Of a stretch of 64,000 nucleotides of DNA, positions 35,332 to 43,736 are shown in pieces. Origin of the DNA: Streptomyces humi (GTDB lineage: Bacteria > Actinomycetota > Actinomycetes > Streptomycetales > Streptomycetaceae); contig NZ_LBMU02000115.1 in NCBI RefSeq assembly GCF_001005085.2, positions 1-64,000 on the forward strand, in the 5' to 3' direction. Made by a program: the position numbers and the translations under genes. How positions within the stretch are numbered: position 1 is the first letter of the stretch; every line of letters starts with the position of its first letter. The notes beneath the pieces were generated by a model. The model was given only the letters and a program-made list of their open reading frames with translations, did not search any database and was not told the origin of the DNA.

Positions 35332-35561
35332 CGCTGCCACCGGGGAGCTGGCGGAACGTCCTGACACGAGCGTAGATCGACGACGGCGCGGTCGGCGGCG
35401 GCCATCGCGGCGGCGAAGCGGTCCAGCTCGCCGGTGAACGTCGGATCGGTGGCGAGGATCGAGCCGGAACCGGTGACCAGCCACCACTGGTCACCGCGCT
35501 GGATGGCCGGTGACCGGGCGAGGCGCTCGGAGCGCGCCAGAGGGGAGGACGAAGTGCGCAT
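35328..35561 (-). CDS. Small hypothetical protein
   Basis: 77-aa basic protein. The central part RGDQWWLVTGSGSILATDP suggests a small beta-rich domain. An alternative ATG at 35622 would add 20 residues and overlap the previous gene. It sits between the PAPS-reductase-like gene and the DnaB-N gene, with a 4-bp overlap to the latter. Function unknown. Confidence 0.55.
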   Translation of the reverse strand: MRTSSSPLARSERLARSPAIQRGDQWWLVTGSGSILATDPTFTGELDRFAAAMAAADRAVVDLRSCQDVPPAPRWQR

Positions 35562-35598
35562 GGACACGAGGGAACTCCTGAACAGGTAGAGGGGAGGG

Positions 35599-36522
35599 TC
35601 AGGCTGTGAGGTCGACATCGGCCTGGACGGGGGCGCCGGAGCGGCAGGACCAGGGCGAGCAGCCGTCCGGATCGCCGTTCTCCAGTTCGGCGTCCGCGAG
35701 CGCGTCGAAGATGTCGCCCTGACGTCCCGACCACTCGTGGGCGGTGACCCGGTCGGTCGGTGCCTGGTCCAGAGGCCGGCGACTGCAGTGCAGATACGCC
35801 TGGCCGAGCAGAGGCGTGCCCTCCGCAGTCGCCCGGGCGTTGCCCGAACGGATCGCGGCATCGAACTCCACGACGTCGTGCCACTCCTGGGGCGAGCTGT
35901 CGCGCAGTGATCGCCACTGGGCGTTGCCGTGGTACGGGCACCCCAGGCACGCACTCTTCGGGGTCTGGCCGAACCCCCGCGAGCGCAGCAGCCGCAGGCA
36001 GTCCGAGCGGGAGAAACCGTGCTCGATCAGCGGGAACCGGTTCTTCATGTAGGAGACGTCCGCGTCCTTCGCCCGGGTGAACTCGTCCACCGAGATACCG
36101 ATCCACTGCTCGACGTGGACCCCGGCGGGGATACGTTGAGGGTGGGGGCAGCCGAGCAGCTCGCGGACCTTCTCCTTGATCGGCCGGGTTTTGTACTGGC
36201 CGGTGCACTGGCGCCGTGACATCCCTTCGCTGCCGGTGGAGTTGAGGATGTGCAACGGCATCGACGCGAAGTGCTTGGAGGGGTCAAGCGCGTCGGAACG
36301 GATGTTGCCGGAGGACACCCGCAGGACCGGGATGCCGGCGGGCGCGGCGATCTCCCGCTCGATCCGGTCGAGATGGTCGTAGACCGCGCGGGGCTCCCAC
36401 CCCGTGTCCGCGAAGATCGCCACGTCAAGGCCGGGCAGATGGCCCTCGGCGGCCATGAGCAGCAGACACGTCGACTGGACCCCGGCACCGAGCGAGAGCA
36501 CCTTGAGCGTCGGGGCGTTCAT
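35599..36522 (-). CDS. PAPS-reductase-like PP-loop ATPase
   Basis: 307-aa protein of the phosphoadenosine-phosphosulfate-reductase/PP-loop family. The ATP-binding motif SLGAGVQS is at residues 10-17, IFADTGWEP follows, and CLGCPYH plus several further Cys in the C-terminal half could hold a metal. Relatives are common in phages and plasmids, and DndC/SspD of DNA phosphorothioation belong to the same fold, but no other dnd/ssp gene is seen. It overlaps the coupling-protein gene by 4 bp. It may modify nucleic acid during transfer; this is inference. Confidence 0.78.
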   Translation of the reverse strand: MNAPTLKVLSLGAGVQSTCLLLMAAEGHLPGLDVAIFADTGWEPRAVYDHLDRIEREIAAPAGIPVLRVSSGNIRSDALDPSKHFASMPLHILNSTGSEGMSRRQCTGQYKTRPIKEKVRELLGCPHPQRIPAGVHVEQWIGISVDEFTRAKDADVSYMKNRFPLIEHGFSRSDCLRLLRSRGFGQTPKSACLGCPYHGNAQWRSLRDSSPQEWHDVVEFDAAIRSGNARATAEGTPLLGQAYLHCSRRPLDQAPTDRVTAHEWSGRQGDIFDALADAELENGDPDGCSPWSCRSGAPVQADVDLTA

Positions 36523-38306
36523 GCCGACAGCCCGAAGTCGTCGCGGCCCGGGGACTTGGCGATGGCCCGCGCCGTGATGGCCTTCGTCGCGCGGGCCGCG
36601 GCCGGACCGACCACCTTGGCGGACGGCTCCTTGTACCAGGGCCGCAGGTCGAGCATCGCCACCCGGATGCCGGTGGCGAGCAACAGCGCCTTCCCCTTCG
36701 GGAGCGCGCGAATCGCGTCGGGGGGCAGGATCCGCTCGGTGCGCATGCTCACCGAGGTGGACTTGCCGCCGTCGCTGGTCGACACCGACGTGGTCTGCAC
36801 GTCATGGTCACCGACCTGCCTGCTCAGACGGTCGGCGAAGTCGGCGTCGTCGATGCCACTTCCGATGATCTTGATCGTGGCGGCGGACCAGAGCGCGTCC
36901 ATGCCTGCCTCCCCCCAGCACCGCTGGCCCTGCCGGTAGGACTGCAGGATCGTCATCGGGATCACGCCCCGTGAGCCCAAGTGGCTGTACAGGTCCGGGA
37001 GATCGGAGATCTTGCAGACGTTGGCGGCCTCGTCGAGGACGCACAGGGCAGGCGGGTCGAGCCGCCCGCCGGAGCGCTCGGCGACGACCACGGCCGCGCG
37101 CATCACCGCGTCGGCTGCCGCCGCGATGATCGCCGATGCCGAGCCGCCGCCGTCCTTACTCAGCAGGTACAAGGTGTCGCGGGAGGTGGCGAACGCGGAG
37201 GGCTTGAACTCGGGAATGCGCGTGTCGGGCGTGACCCAGGCGGCGACGTCCGGGTCGAGCAGGCAGCTCGCGTACTGTCGCGCGGTCTCGTATATGCCGT
37301 CACGGGTTTCCGTGGCCCCGCTGACGGTGCCCTGGAGCTGGGCGGCGACCGCCTCGTGGCTGGCGTCGGTGAGCAGGTCCACCGGCGTGCGGTCAGCGGG
37401 CGAGGCGAGCCAGGCCAGGACGTCGGTGATCGGGCGCCGGTGGCTGGCGGCGGCCAGGAACAGCGCGCCCAACGTGTTGCTCGCAGCGGTGGACCAGAAG
37501 TCGGTGCCGCTGGATTCGTCGACGCTGGCGGCGACGAAGTGCCCGGCCAAACGTTTCGCCCCGGCCAGGTCGCGGGCGTCGGCCAGGATGTCCCACCACA
37601 TCTCGCGCGGGTGGTGGGCGATCTGCTGCGGGTCGAGCGTCCAGATCGTGCCGACGTCGGCGCGGGCGTCCACTGTCGCGGTGAAGGCGTCGTTCGCCGC
37701 TTTGTTCGAGGTCAGTAGTACCGGGCCTGGAGCGGCGAGGATCGCGGGGATCGCCAGCCCGGACGTCTTGCCGGAACGCGGGGCCATGATCGCGACGATC
37801 ACGTCCTCCCAGGAGGCGCGGACCTCGGCTCGACCCGGGGAGTGCGTGCCGACGAGGATCCCGCGGTCGGCGGGAGCGACCTCCTTCGGTTTGAGACCGG
37901 ACAGGCTCGGCCGCAGGCTCTTCGCCTTGGCGGTGAGCTCCTTGTCCATCAGAGGGGCGAGATCCTGCTTGCGGGCGAGGCCGTTCTTCGCACCGTCCCG
38001 CAGCCGCAGCCACACGACCAGGCCGGTGATGGTGAGGCAGACGGAGAGCAGCCCGGGGGCGAGCCGCGCGCCGACCAGCAGGGCGGTGGGGCTCAGGTGC
38101 GGCCACAGCGCGTCGGGGTGCAGCAGCGCGTTGGTGGCCTCGAATGGCGCCCAGGGGCTGGCGCCGACGAGAGCGTTGGTGAGGCTGCCGGTCAGCCAGG
38201 CAAGGGAGCCGAAGGCGATGGCGGCGCCGAGGACGCCGAACAGGAGATAGAGAAGCGCGTCGGTGCCGGTGGTGGTCGAGGGCGCGCTTGTACGCGGGGC
38301 GGGCAT
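36519..38306 (-). CDS. VirD4/TraG-type coupling protein
   Basis: 595-aa membrane ATPase that should bring the relaxase-DNA complex to the secretion channel. Two transmembrane helices lie at about residues 17-38 and 75-100. Walker A is APRSGKTSG (about residue 175), Walker B LCVLDEAANV (about residue 420), with a Gln-rich ILQSYRQGQ sensor region after it. The length agrees with TraG/VirD4. It is the clearest sign that the element moves by a type IV secretion system and not by the single-protein TraB/FtsK route of many Streptomyces plasmids. Confidence 0.9.
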   Translation of the reverse strand: MPAPRTSAPSTTTGTDALLYLLFGVLGAAIAFGSLAWLTGSLTNALVGASPWAPFEATNALLHPDALWPHLSPTALLVGARLAPGLLSVCLTITGLVVWLRLRDGAKNGLARKQDLAPLMDKELTAKAKSLRPSLSGLKPKEVAPADRGILVGTHSPGRAEVRASWEDVIVAIMAPRSGKTSGLAIPAILAAPGPVLLTSNKAANDAFTATVDARADVGTIWTLDPQQIAHHPREMWWDILADARDLAGAKRLAGHFVAASVDESSGTDFWSTAASNTLGALFLAAASHRRPITDVLAWLASPADRTPVDLLTDASHEAVAAQLQGTVSGATETRDGIYETARQYASCLLDPDVAAWVTPDTRIPEFKPSAFATSRDTLYLLSKDGGGSASAIIAAAADAVMRAAVVVAERSGGRLDPPALCVLDEAANVCKISDLPDLYSHLGSRGVIPMTILQSYRQGQRCWGEAGMDALWSAATIKIIGSGIDDADFADRLSRQVGDHDVQTTSVSTSDGGKSTSVSMRTERILPPDAIRALPKGKALLLATGIRVAMLDLRPWYKEPSAKVVGPAAARATKAITARAIAKSPGRDDFGLSA

Positions 38307-38422
38307 GGCGGGTCCAAGGAGGGAGAGCGGACAGGGCGAGGCGGGGCGCGCGGCGCTCTTCTGCTGGTCATCGGGGCAGCTCCAGTCGGGGCAGGGGACG
38401 GCGGTCGGGGATCAGGCCGCAG

Positions 38423-39100
38423 TCATCGGGAGCGTGGCGGCCGGGGCGGTGGGGTGCTGGTGGGGGACTCGGACGTCGTGCCGGCGACAGGCGCGGTCCG
38501 CTGGATGGCGGCGTGCGGGGAGGAGGCGCGGGCGGCTCGCTGCCGACCCGCTTCCGGGTTCTGGGCGGCGGACGGTTGGGTATCCGCGACCGCGTCGTTG
38601 CCGAGGACGTCGGTGAGCAGTTCCCTGGTCCGCAGGGCAGGCACCTCGTCGCGGTACCTGGGGTCGCTGAGTTCCGCAGGGCACGCGGCGATCATGTCCT
38701 CGGAGGCCTCCAGCTCCTCTTGGACGTCCCGCAGCATGCGAGTGGCGGCGGCCAGCCGTGTCCACGTCTCGAAGGTCGGGTTGTGGTGCGGGTTCTCGAA
38801 GGTCAGACGGGCTCGGGTCCAGTCGGCCGTTGCGGCCACAAGCTCGGTCAGCTGCGGGAGGGCCCCGACTACGGCTCCGATGACCTCCTCGATGATTCCG
38901 GCGACCTCATGGGGAGTTGCTGTCTCCGTGAGCCGGGCGATCATCCCGGGGACGGAGTCCAGGTCGGCCGACGGGTGGGGTAGGTGTCGGGCCTGCAGGG
39001 GCGCGTCGGGGCCGGACGCCTTGCCGCCGTAGGCAAGCCGGATGTTGTGCAGCATCGCGGCGCCGACGGCATCGCCGATGCTCGGGTAGAACTCGGGCAC
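38423..39100 (-). CDS. Hypothetical protein of conjugation region
   Basis: 225-aa, mostly helical protein: VAGIIEEVIGAVVGALPQLTELVAATADW, then RMLRDVQEELEASEDM and a disordered Pro/Ser tail. The GTG at 39100 has AGGAGG at ideal distance. Proteins of this look commonly lie beside relaxase genes in actinobacterial elements and may be accessory transfer factors. No motif supports a precise role. Confidence 0.6.
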   Translation of the reverse strand: MPEFYPSIGDAVGAAMLHNIRLAYGGKASGPDAPLQARHLPHPSADLDSVPGMIARLTETATPHEVAGIIEEVIGAVVGALPQLTELVAATADWTRARLTFENPHHNPTFETWTRLAAATRMLRDVQEELEASEDMIAACPAELSDPRYRDEVPALRTRELLTDVLGNDAVADTQPSAAQNPEAGRQRAARASSPHAAIQRTAPVAGTTSESPTSTPPPRPPRSR

Positions 39101-39490
39101 TGTTCCTCCTTGGGCGCGGTGTTGGGTCGGTGCCGGGTGGGTGGGACAGACCCCTCGGACCTTGGTCGTTCTGACAGCGGATGCGCTGACCGGCGCGTCT
39201 ATGGCTGTCCGCATGAGGCCGGCGCGCTCAGACCGCCGGAAGGAGTACGGGAGGAGAGCATTGGGATCACCGGGCCCGTCGGCAGGAAACCTGCGGCGGA
39301 CCTACGGCTGTACTGACCCCCTGAGACGAAGTTCCGAGCGCCGAAGACGCCTTCACCTTGTCCGTCACGGGCGACGTGGCGAGGGCCGCGCTTCGGGCGT
39401 CGGGCGGAGCGGGGGACTGCGTCTGCGCCCCTGCATGGTCCTGTTGCGAGTCGTTGACACGGTGCAATTCGCGTTCCGCTCCGACGAGTT
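39101..39490. other. Gap between relaxase and accessory gene
   Basis: 390 bp without a clear gene. On the minus strand one frame stays open from the relaxase end to 39267 and reads ALELVGAERELHRVNDSQQ at its start, which looks like a coding tail, possibly the frameshifted C-terminus of the relaxase or a short separate gene. The rest shows no feature I can support. Confidence 0.4.
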
Positions 39491-40544
39491 CTAATGCGCG
39501 GCGCTGACGAATTCCGCGGCGAAGCCGAACCGGTCGGCGAGCGAGTACACCTCGTCATCGAGGTCGGTGATCTGTTCGCCTCCCGTCTCCAGAGCCTCCC
39601 GGAGGCGCTCCGGGACACCGTGCTCGGGGTGAAGGAGGTGATCGACCGCCTGGGCAAGGCCGGCACCGTTCTCGGCGGCCCTGATCTGGTCGGTCAGCCG
39701 CAGGACTTCGGCCCCGGCGGTGTAGAGCCCGAGAGGGTTGGCAGGGGTGGTCAACCGGCTCGTGTCGAGGTCGGGGTCCAGGTCGACGCTGTACCGGGCG
39801 GCGCGCAGCATCTCGGCTGCGTGGGAGGCGATGGCGACGCGCTGAGCCTGCGGGGTGGTGGTCGCGAGGCGATGGCGGCGGCCGTACCAGTCCTCGATCT
39901 GCTGGAATCCGGCGTGCTTGAGGAGTGTGGCGGACAGGTCGTCGCTGGCGCCCTTCGCCGAGATGCTTCCGCTGGGCTCTGTGCTGATGGTGATGTAGGG
40001 GGCAGGCACGTGGGTCTCCTGTACGCGGGGTGTTGGGCGTGGTGCTGGGGGCAGGTGGCCGAGTTCGGTGGCGATGCGGTGGCACTCGGTCTGGAGGTGG
40101 AAGGCGTCGCGGTAGGCGTGGTGGACGCCGCTGTCCTCGCGGGCGAGAGTGGCCACGACGTGTATCAGGCGGGCTTGGTTGCGCACGGCGATCCACCGGC
40201 AGGCGTCCGGATCGCCCTCCGGGGCGATGCCGGTGGCCGCCACCAACCGGCGGGCCACCTCGGCCCACTGCCAGTCGGTCAGGTCGGGGTGCCGGGGATC
40301 GGAGTGGACCGAGCAGACCCACACCGGCCGCTCGGTCGCTCGGGCCGCGAGGCGCTCGACGGGCGCGTCGAGGGCGTGGGCCAGGTATGTCGGCGCATTG
40401 GGCTGGGCGAGCATCTCGATCGGGGCGCCGTGGCCGTCCCCCCGCGATCAGGTGGGGTTTGCTGTGGTTGCCGCACTCGCCCGGCCCGTACAGATACTCA
40501 AGCAGGCTGGCGGTGTGGCTGACGCGCTGCAGGTGGGCGATCAC
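39491..40544 (-). pseudogene. Relaxase (mobilisation nuclease), frameshifted
   Basis: Nicking enzyme for conjugative transfer. Residues from the GTG at 40544 read MIAHLQRVSHTASLLEYLYG-PGE and LIAG, then the frame breaks in a run of six C (40438-40443). In the next frame HGAPIEMLAQPN continues with PVWVCSVHSDP, DACRWIAVRNQARLIHVVATL (the histidine/metal region) and a helical tail to 39491. One base fewer in the run would give one continuous protein of about 350 aa. Either the gene is dead, the read is wrong, or frameshifting is used. It is similar to actinobacterial relaxases of the MobP type. Confidence 0.75.
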
Positions 40545-40661
40545 GACGTCTACCTCGAAGGGGGTGGCGAACGGGAGCCCGGGAGGCCGGGCCTTCAGGG
40601 AGAGAGGATCCGCAGAATCCGCGACTTGGCCCGGCCGGAGATGGCTGGTAGACGCCCTGAG

Positions 40662-40925
40662 TCAATTCGGCTTGTCGAGACCGTGATCGTAGGCGAAGTC
40701 CGCGCTGGCGGCGAAGCGGGAGAAGTAGGCGTCGTTGTGCAGCAAGGGCCCAGCGGCCGTCCTGGCGGACCAGCGGCGCCGACTTCGAGTCCGTCGGCTG
40801 TGGTGCGCAAGGGCGCCGGCCGGCTCGATGTCGGTGACGTCGAGGACCTCGCGCGTCAGCTCGAACCAGTCTTCGTCGTCGTGCTCTGGCCGGTGGCGAG
40901 ATCGTTATGTCCCGTCAGGCTGAAA
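40662..40925 (-). pseudogene. Gene remnant cut by IS
   Basis: Minus-strand coding debris upstream of the relaxase. One frame reads DDEDWFELTREVLDVTDIEPAGALAH, then frames change (SAPLVRQDGRWAL) and the last frame reads HNDAYFSRFAASADFAYDHGLDKPN before a TGA at 40662. The 5' part is missing: the inverted repeat of the IS5-type element starts at about 40934. It was probably a relaxase-associated accessory gene. Confidence 0.55.
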
Positions 40926-40933
40926 AGTCATTA

Positions 40934-42267
40934 AAGCTCGTAACACGATCTTGTGGTCTGATGCAGGTCAGCCGTAACCGGTACGACGATTGAGCCGTTC
41001 GGGAAGGCGTGAGCGTCAAGCCGTGGGTCGTGGACGACGAGTTGTGGACGATGATCGAGCCGGTCCTGCCGCCCTGGCCCGAACACTCGCCCGGACCCAA
41101 ACCAGTCCCCGACCGGCTGTGCCTGCAGGGCATCCTGTTCGTGCTCTACACCGGGATCCCGTGGCAGCAGCTGCCATTGGAGCTGGGCTTCGGCTCCGGC
41201 CAGACCTGCTGGCGGCGCCTGGAGCGATGGCAGGCAGCCGGGGTCTTCGACAAGCTGCACCGGATACTGCTGTCGGAGCTGAACGCGGCCGGCGAGCTGG
41301 ACTGGAGCCGCGCGTGCGTGGACGCCTCCCACGTGCGCGCGAAAAAGGGGGTGCCGCGACGGGCCCGTCGCCGGTCGACCGCCGCAAGACCGGCAGCAAA
41401 CACCACCTAATCACCGACGGCGGCGGCATCCCACTCAAGGTCATCACCACCGCGGCCAACGTCAACGACGTCACCCAGACCCTGGCCCTGGTCGACGGAG
41501 TCCCGCCGGTCGCCGGCCGCGTCGGCCACCCCCGCAAGCGCCCCGACGCTCTCCTGGGCGACAAGGGCTACGACAGCAACCCCAACCGGAAGGAACTGCT
41601 ACGGCGCGGGATCCTGCCGATCATCTCCCGCAAATGGCAGCGCGACATCCAGAGCCTGGGCAAGCTGCGGTACGTCGTGGAGCAGACGTTTGCCCTGCTG
41701 CACCAGTTCAAGCGCCTCGCCGTCCGATGGGAACGTCGCCTGGACCTCCACGACGCCTTCGCCTCGCTCGCCTGCGCCCTCATCTGCTGGAGGGGAATCC
41801 GGAAGAGGTAGCTTGATCGTCCTGCGGCGGAGGCAATGGCGGAAAGGCGGGACGGGTGTCCGAACAAGTGGTGAGGCCAAGCGAGGTCCTGGCCCAAGAC
41901 GAGGTCCGACTGCTGCAACGGGCTCTCGGTGAATGGGGTGGGCCAGCTCGGTGCAGCGATGAACTCGCCTTCGGTATGGGGTTTGTGGACGCTCGCGATC
42001 TGCTCGATCAGTGCCGCATCCTGAGCCGCGCTCTGGGTGACGATGATCCAATCAAGCCGGTCGATTGGGCGCGGACCCTTCTGGCGGCAGAGATCGTCTT
42101 CGTCAGCGACCTCGTCGGCTCGGGCGTCGAGTGGCAAACGACCACGGGGCTCACCGACGAGGCCACCCTCCCGATCCTCCGGGCAATCCAGCGAAAGCTG
42201 GGCCAGGACCGTGAGCGCCTACTACGGAAAGCGCCCGGGCGCGTAGCCAAGATCGTGTTACGAGTTC
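40934..42267 (+). mobile_element. IS5-type element with passenger gene
   Basis: About 1.33 kb bounded by inverted repeats with 17 identical bases: CTCGTAACACGATCTTG at 40937-40953 and its complement at 42248-42264. A TTA on both outer sides (40931, 42268) may be the target duplication. Inside are a two-frame transposase and a second gene of unknown function. It has cut a relaxase-neighbour gene. Confidence 0.82.
41009..41811 (+). CDS. IS5-family transposase, -1 frameshift
   Basis: DDE transposase made from two frames. The first (41009-41410) covers the N-terminal domain with ELWTMIEPVLPPWP and the first catalytic Asp in ACVDASHVRAKKG. The second covers KTGSKHHLITDGGGIP, LLGDKGYDS (second Asp) and RYVVEQTFALLHQFKRLAVRWE (Glu) to 41811. 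The switch is a -1 shift at A5G5 (41342-41351), a typical slippery run in this IS group, so this is programmed frameshifting and not damage. The full product is about 267 aa. Confidence 0.88.
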
Positions 42268-42287
42268 TTAGGGTGGCCGGCGTGTGA
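41856..42287 (+). CDS. IS passenger protein, unknown function
   Basis: 143-aa protein following the transposase within the same inverted repeats; its last codons run through the right repeat and stop 20 bp outside. It is mainly helical (RPSEVLAQDEVRLLQRALGEWG, DWARTLLAAEIVFVSDLVGSGVEW). I recognise no family. It could be a regulator or a true passenger; a chance ORF is less likely, given the good codon pattern and a plausible start. Confidence 0.55.
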   Translation: MSEQVVRPSEVLAQDEVRLLQRALGEWGGPARCSDELAFGMGFVDARDLLDQCRILSRALGDDDPIKPVDWARTLLAAEIVFVSDLVGSGVEWQTTTGLTDEATLPILRAIQRKLGQDRERLLRKAPGRVAKIVLRVLRVAGV

Positions 42288-42368
42288 TTAAGCTGGCCAG
42301 TGTGATCCGGGGATCGAGTGAGGCGACCCGTCGCCATCGCCGACTATGGCGTGCGGTGCTCGGTCGAG

Positions 42369-43736
42369 CTACGGCTTGGCGTCAGTCTCTAGCACTTCGA
42401 CGTACTGCCTGTATGCCTTATCGACTTCGCTCGGGATCTGCACGAGCGTGCCTTCCTCCATACGGAAGGTCCGGTTCGGGTCGCCTTTGAAGGAGAGCCA
42501 GTTAAAGCTGGTGTTAATCCAGATCCCGTCGTAGATCAGGATCTTGGCGTGGGTGTTGTTCAGCCGCACGAAGTGGAACCTGTTTTCGTAGCGCTGGGCA
42601 AGGTTGCGCAGCTTTTGAAGTACCCACTCGTCGCTGCCTCGGTCGTCGGGACCGATGCCGTGGCCGATGTGAATCTCGACGCCGGCACGTAGCCGACGCT
42701 CAAGCCTTTCTATGAAGTGGGTGTTGACAACACCACCCTTGACCCACGGGGAAATGATGAGGATCCGCTTGCGGGCTGAGTCGAGCGCGGCGGTCAGGTG
42801 ATCGGGGTGCTCCAACATACTGACGCTCCGGACGGGGATCTCCGCCACCGTCTGCGGTGCTTCGGTCGCAGGGGTGCGTCCGTCGGGCGTCTTCACACCG
42901 CCCTGAACGAGTGCCTCGATCTGTTCGGCCGGGACACGCACCTCTTCGAGCTCCGGGCTGAGCGTCGGCCGGGGCTCGGGCTGACCGACCTGAAACCCCA
43001 GCTTCTCGGAGGCGCCAATGGCCGCAAGCTCGAGCCCATGCGCCGACTGGAGCTCGCCATCGATGCACAGTTCCAGTTCAGCCTCACCCTGCTCGGGGTT
43101 GCCGTAGACGAGAAGTTGTGCCGGCAAGTAGAGGTGCTGAGTCTGGGACGCGATCTTACGGATGCGGAGGATCTCGATAAGCCGCTCGCGGTCCTCGCGG
43201 TGGCGGATCAGCTCATTGAACTGTTCGACCGTGAGGTCCGTCAATGCGACGCTGGATTGCTTCTTACGCGGGAGCAGGAGGTAACCACGTTCCTCCGCCA
43301 CCTTCTTCTTGATCAAGCTGATCTGCGCGTAGTTCTTGATGCTCCAGATGATGCGGTCGAACGGGACGGGCAGCTGCTTCAACACCGGCTGGATGGCCAC
43401 GACGTTGCGAGCAACCTCCAGCCCCTGCGCTGTCAGGGCGAGACGCCCGTCGCTCCGGCGGATGTTGCCTTCGCTGACCTGCTCAGCCGTGGCGTTGAGC
43501 ACCTGCTCGTGTTCAAGCCCGAGCAGCGCCGCCAGTTTATCGATCGTCTGCACGCCCTCGTATACGAACTGGATGATGAACTCGTCGAGCAGCGGCAGTT
43601 GCTTGCGCTCCTGGGCAAGCACGTCCACGCGGAGGACTGTGACGGGCACGGCGGCCTCGACGAGCCCGAGCAGCTCCAGTCCAGGCCTCTGGTTCCCGAA
43701 CCGCCGCCGGATCTGTTCTGACGCGGTGAGGCTCAT
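42369..43736 (-). CDS. Phospholipase-D-like protein, defence partner
   Basis: 455-aa protein. The N-terminal half has helix-rich, winged-helix-like parts (LLDEFIIQFVYEGVQTIDKLAALLG). The C-terminal ~140 residues form one PLD-like domain: KRILIISPWVKGG, then NNTHAKILIYD-GIWINTSFNWLS, with the H-x-K of the HKD signature at about residue 392. PLD-like proteins in defence loci are usually nucleases. Only one HKD motif is seen, so it should act as a dimer. Its ATG overlaps the kinase-helicase stop by 4 bp, so both are made together and probably work as one system. Confidence 0.8.
   Translation of the reverse strand: MSLTASEQIRRRFGNQRPGLELLGLVEAAVPVTVLRVDVLAQERKQLPLLDEFIIQFVYEGVQTIDKLAALLGLEHEQVLNATAEQVSEGNIRRSDGRLALTAQGLEVARNVVAIQPVLKQLPVPFDRIIWSIKNYAQISLIKKKVAEERGYLLLPRKKQSSVALTDLTVEQFNELIRHREDRERLIEILRIRKIASQTQHLYLPAQLLVYGNPEQGEAELELCIDGELQSAHGLELAAIGASEKLGFQVGQPEPRPTLSPELEEVRVPAEQIEALVQGGVKTPDGRTPATEAPQTVAEIPVRSVSMLEHPDHLTAALDSARKRILIISPWVKGGVVNTHFIERLERRLRAGVEIHIGHGIGPDDRGSDEWVLQKLRNLAQRYENRFHFVRLNNTHAKILIYDGIWINTSFNWLSFKGDPNRTFRMEEGTLVQIPSEVDKAYRQYVEVLETDAKP

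Noticed and set aside
35599..36522. DNA phosphorothioation (dnd/ssp) system
   Set aside because: Only a DndC-like fold is present; no dndA/B/D/E or ssp partner lies nearby.
41009..41811. IS5-type transposase as a pseudogene
   Set aside because: The -1 switch at A5G5 is at the place where related IS elements use programmed frameshifting, and both halves are otherwise intact.
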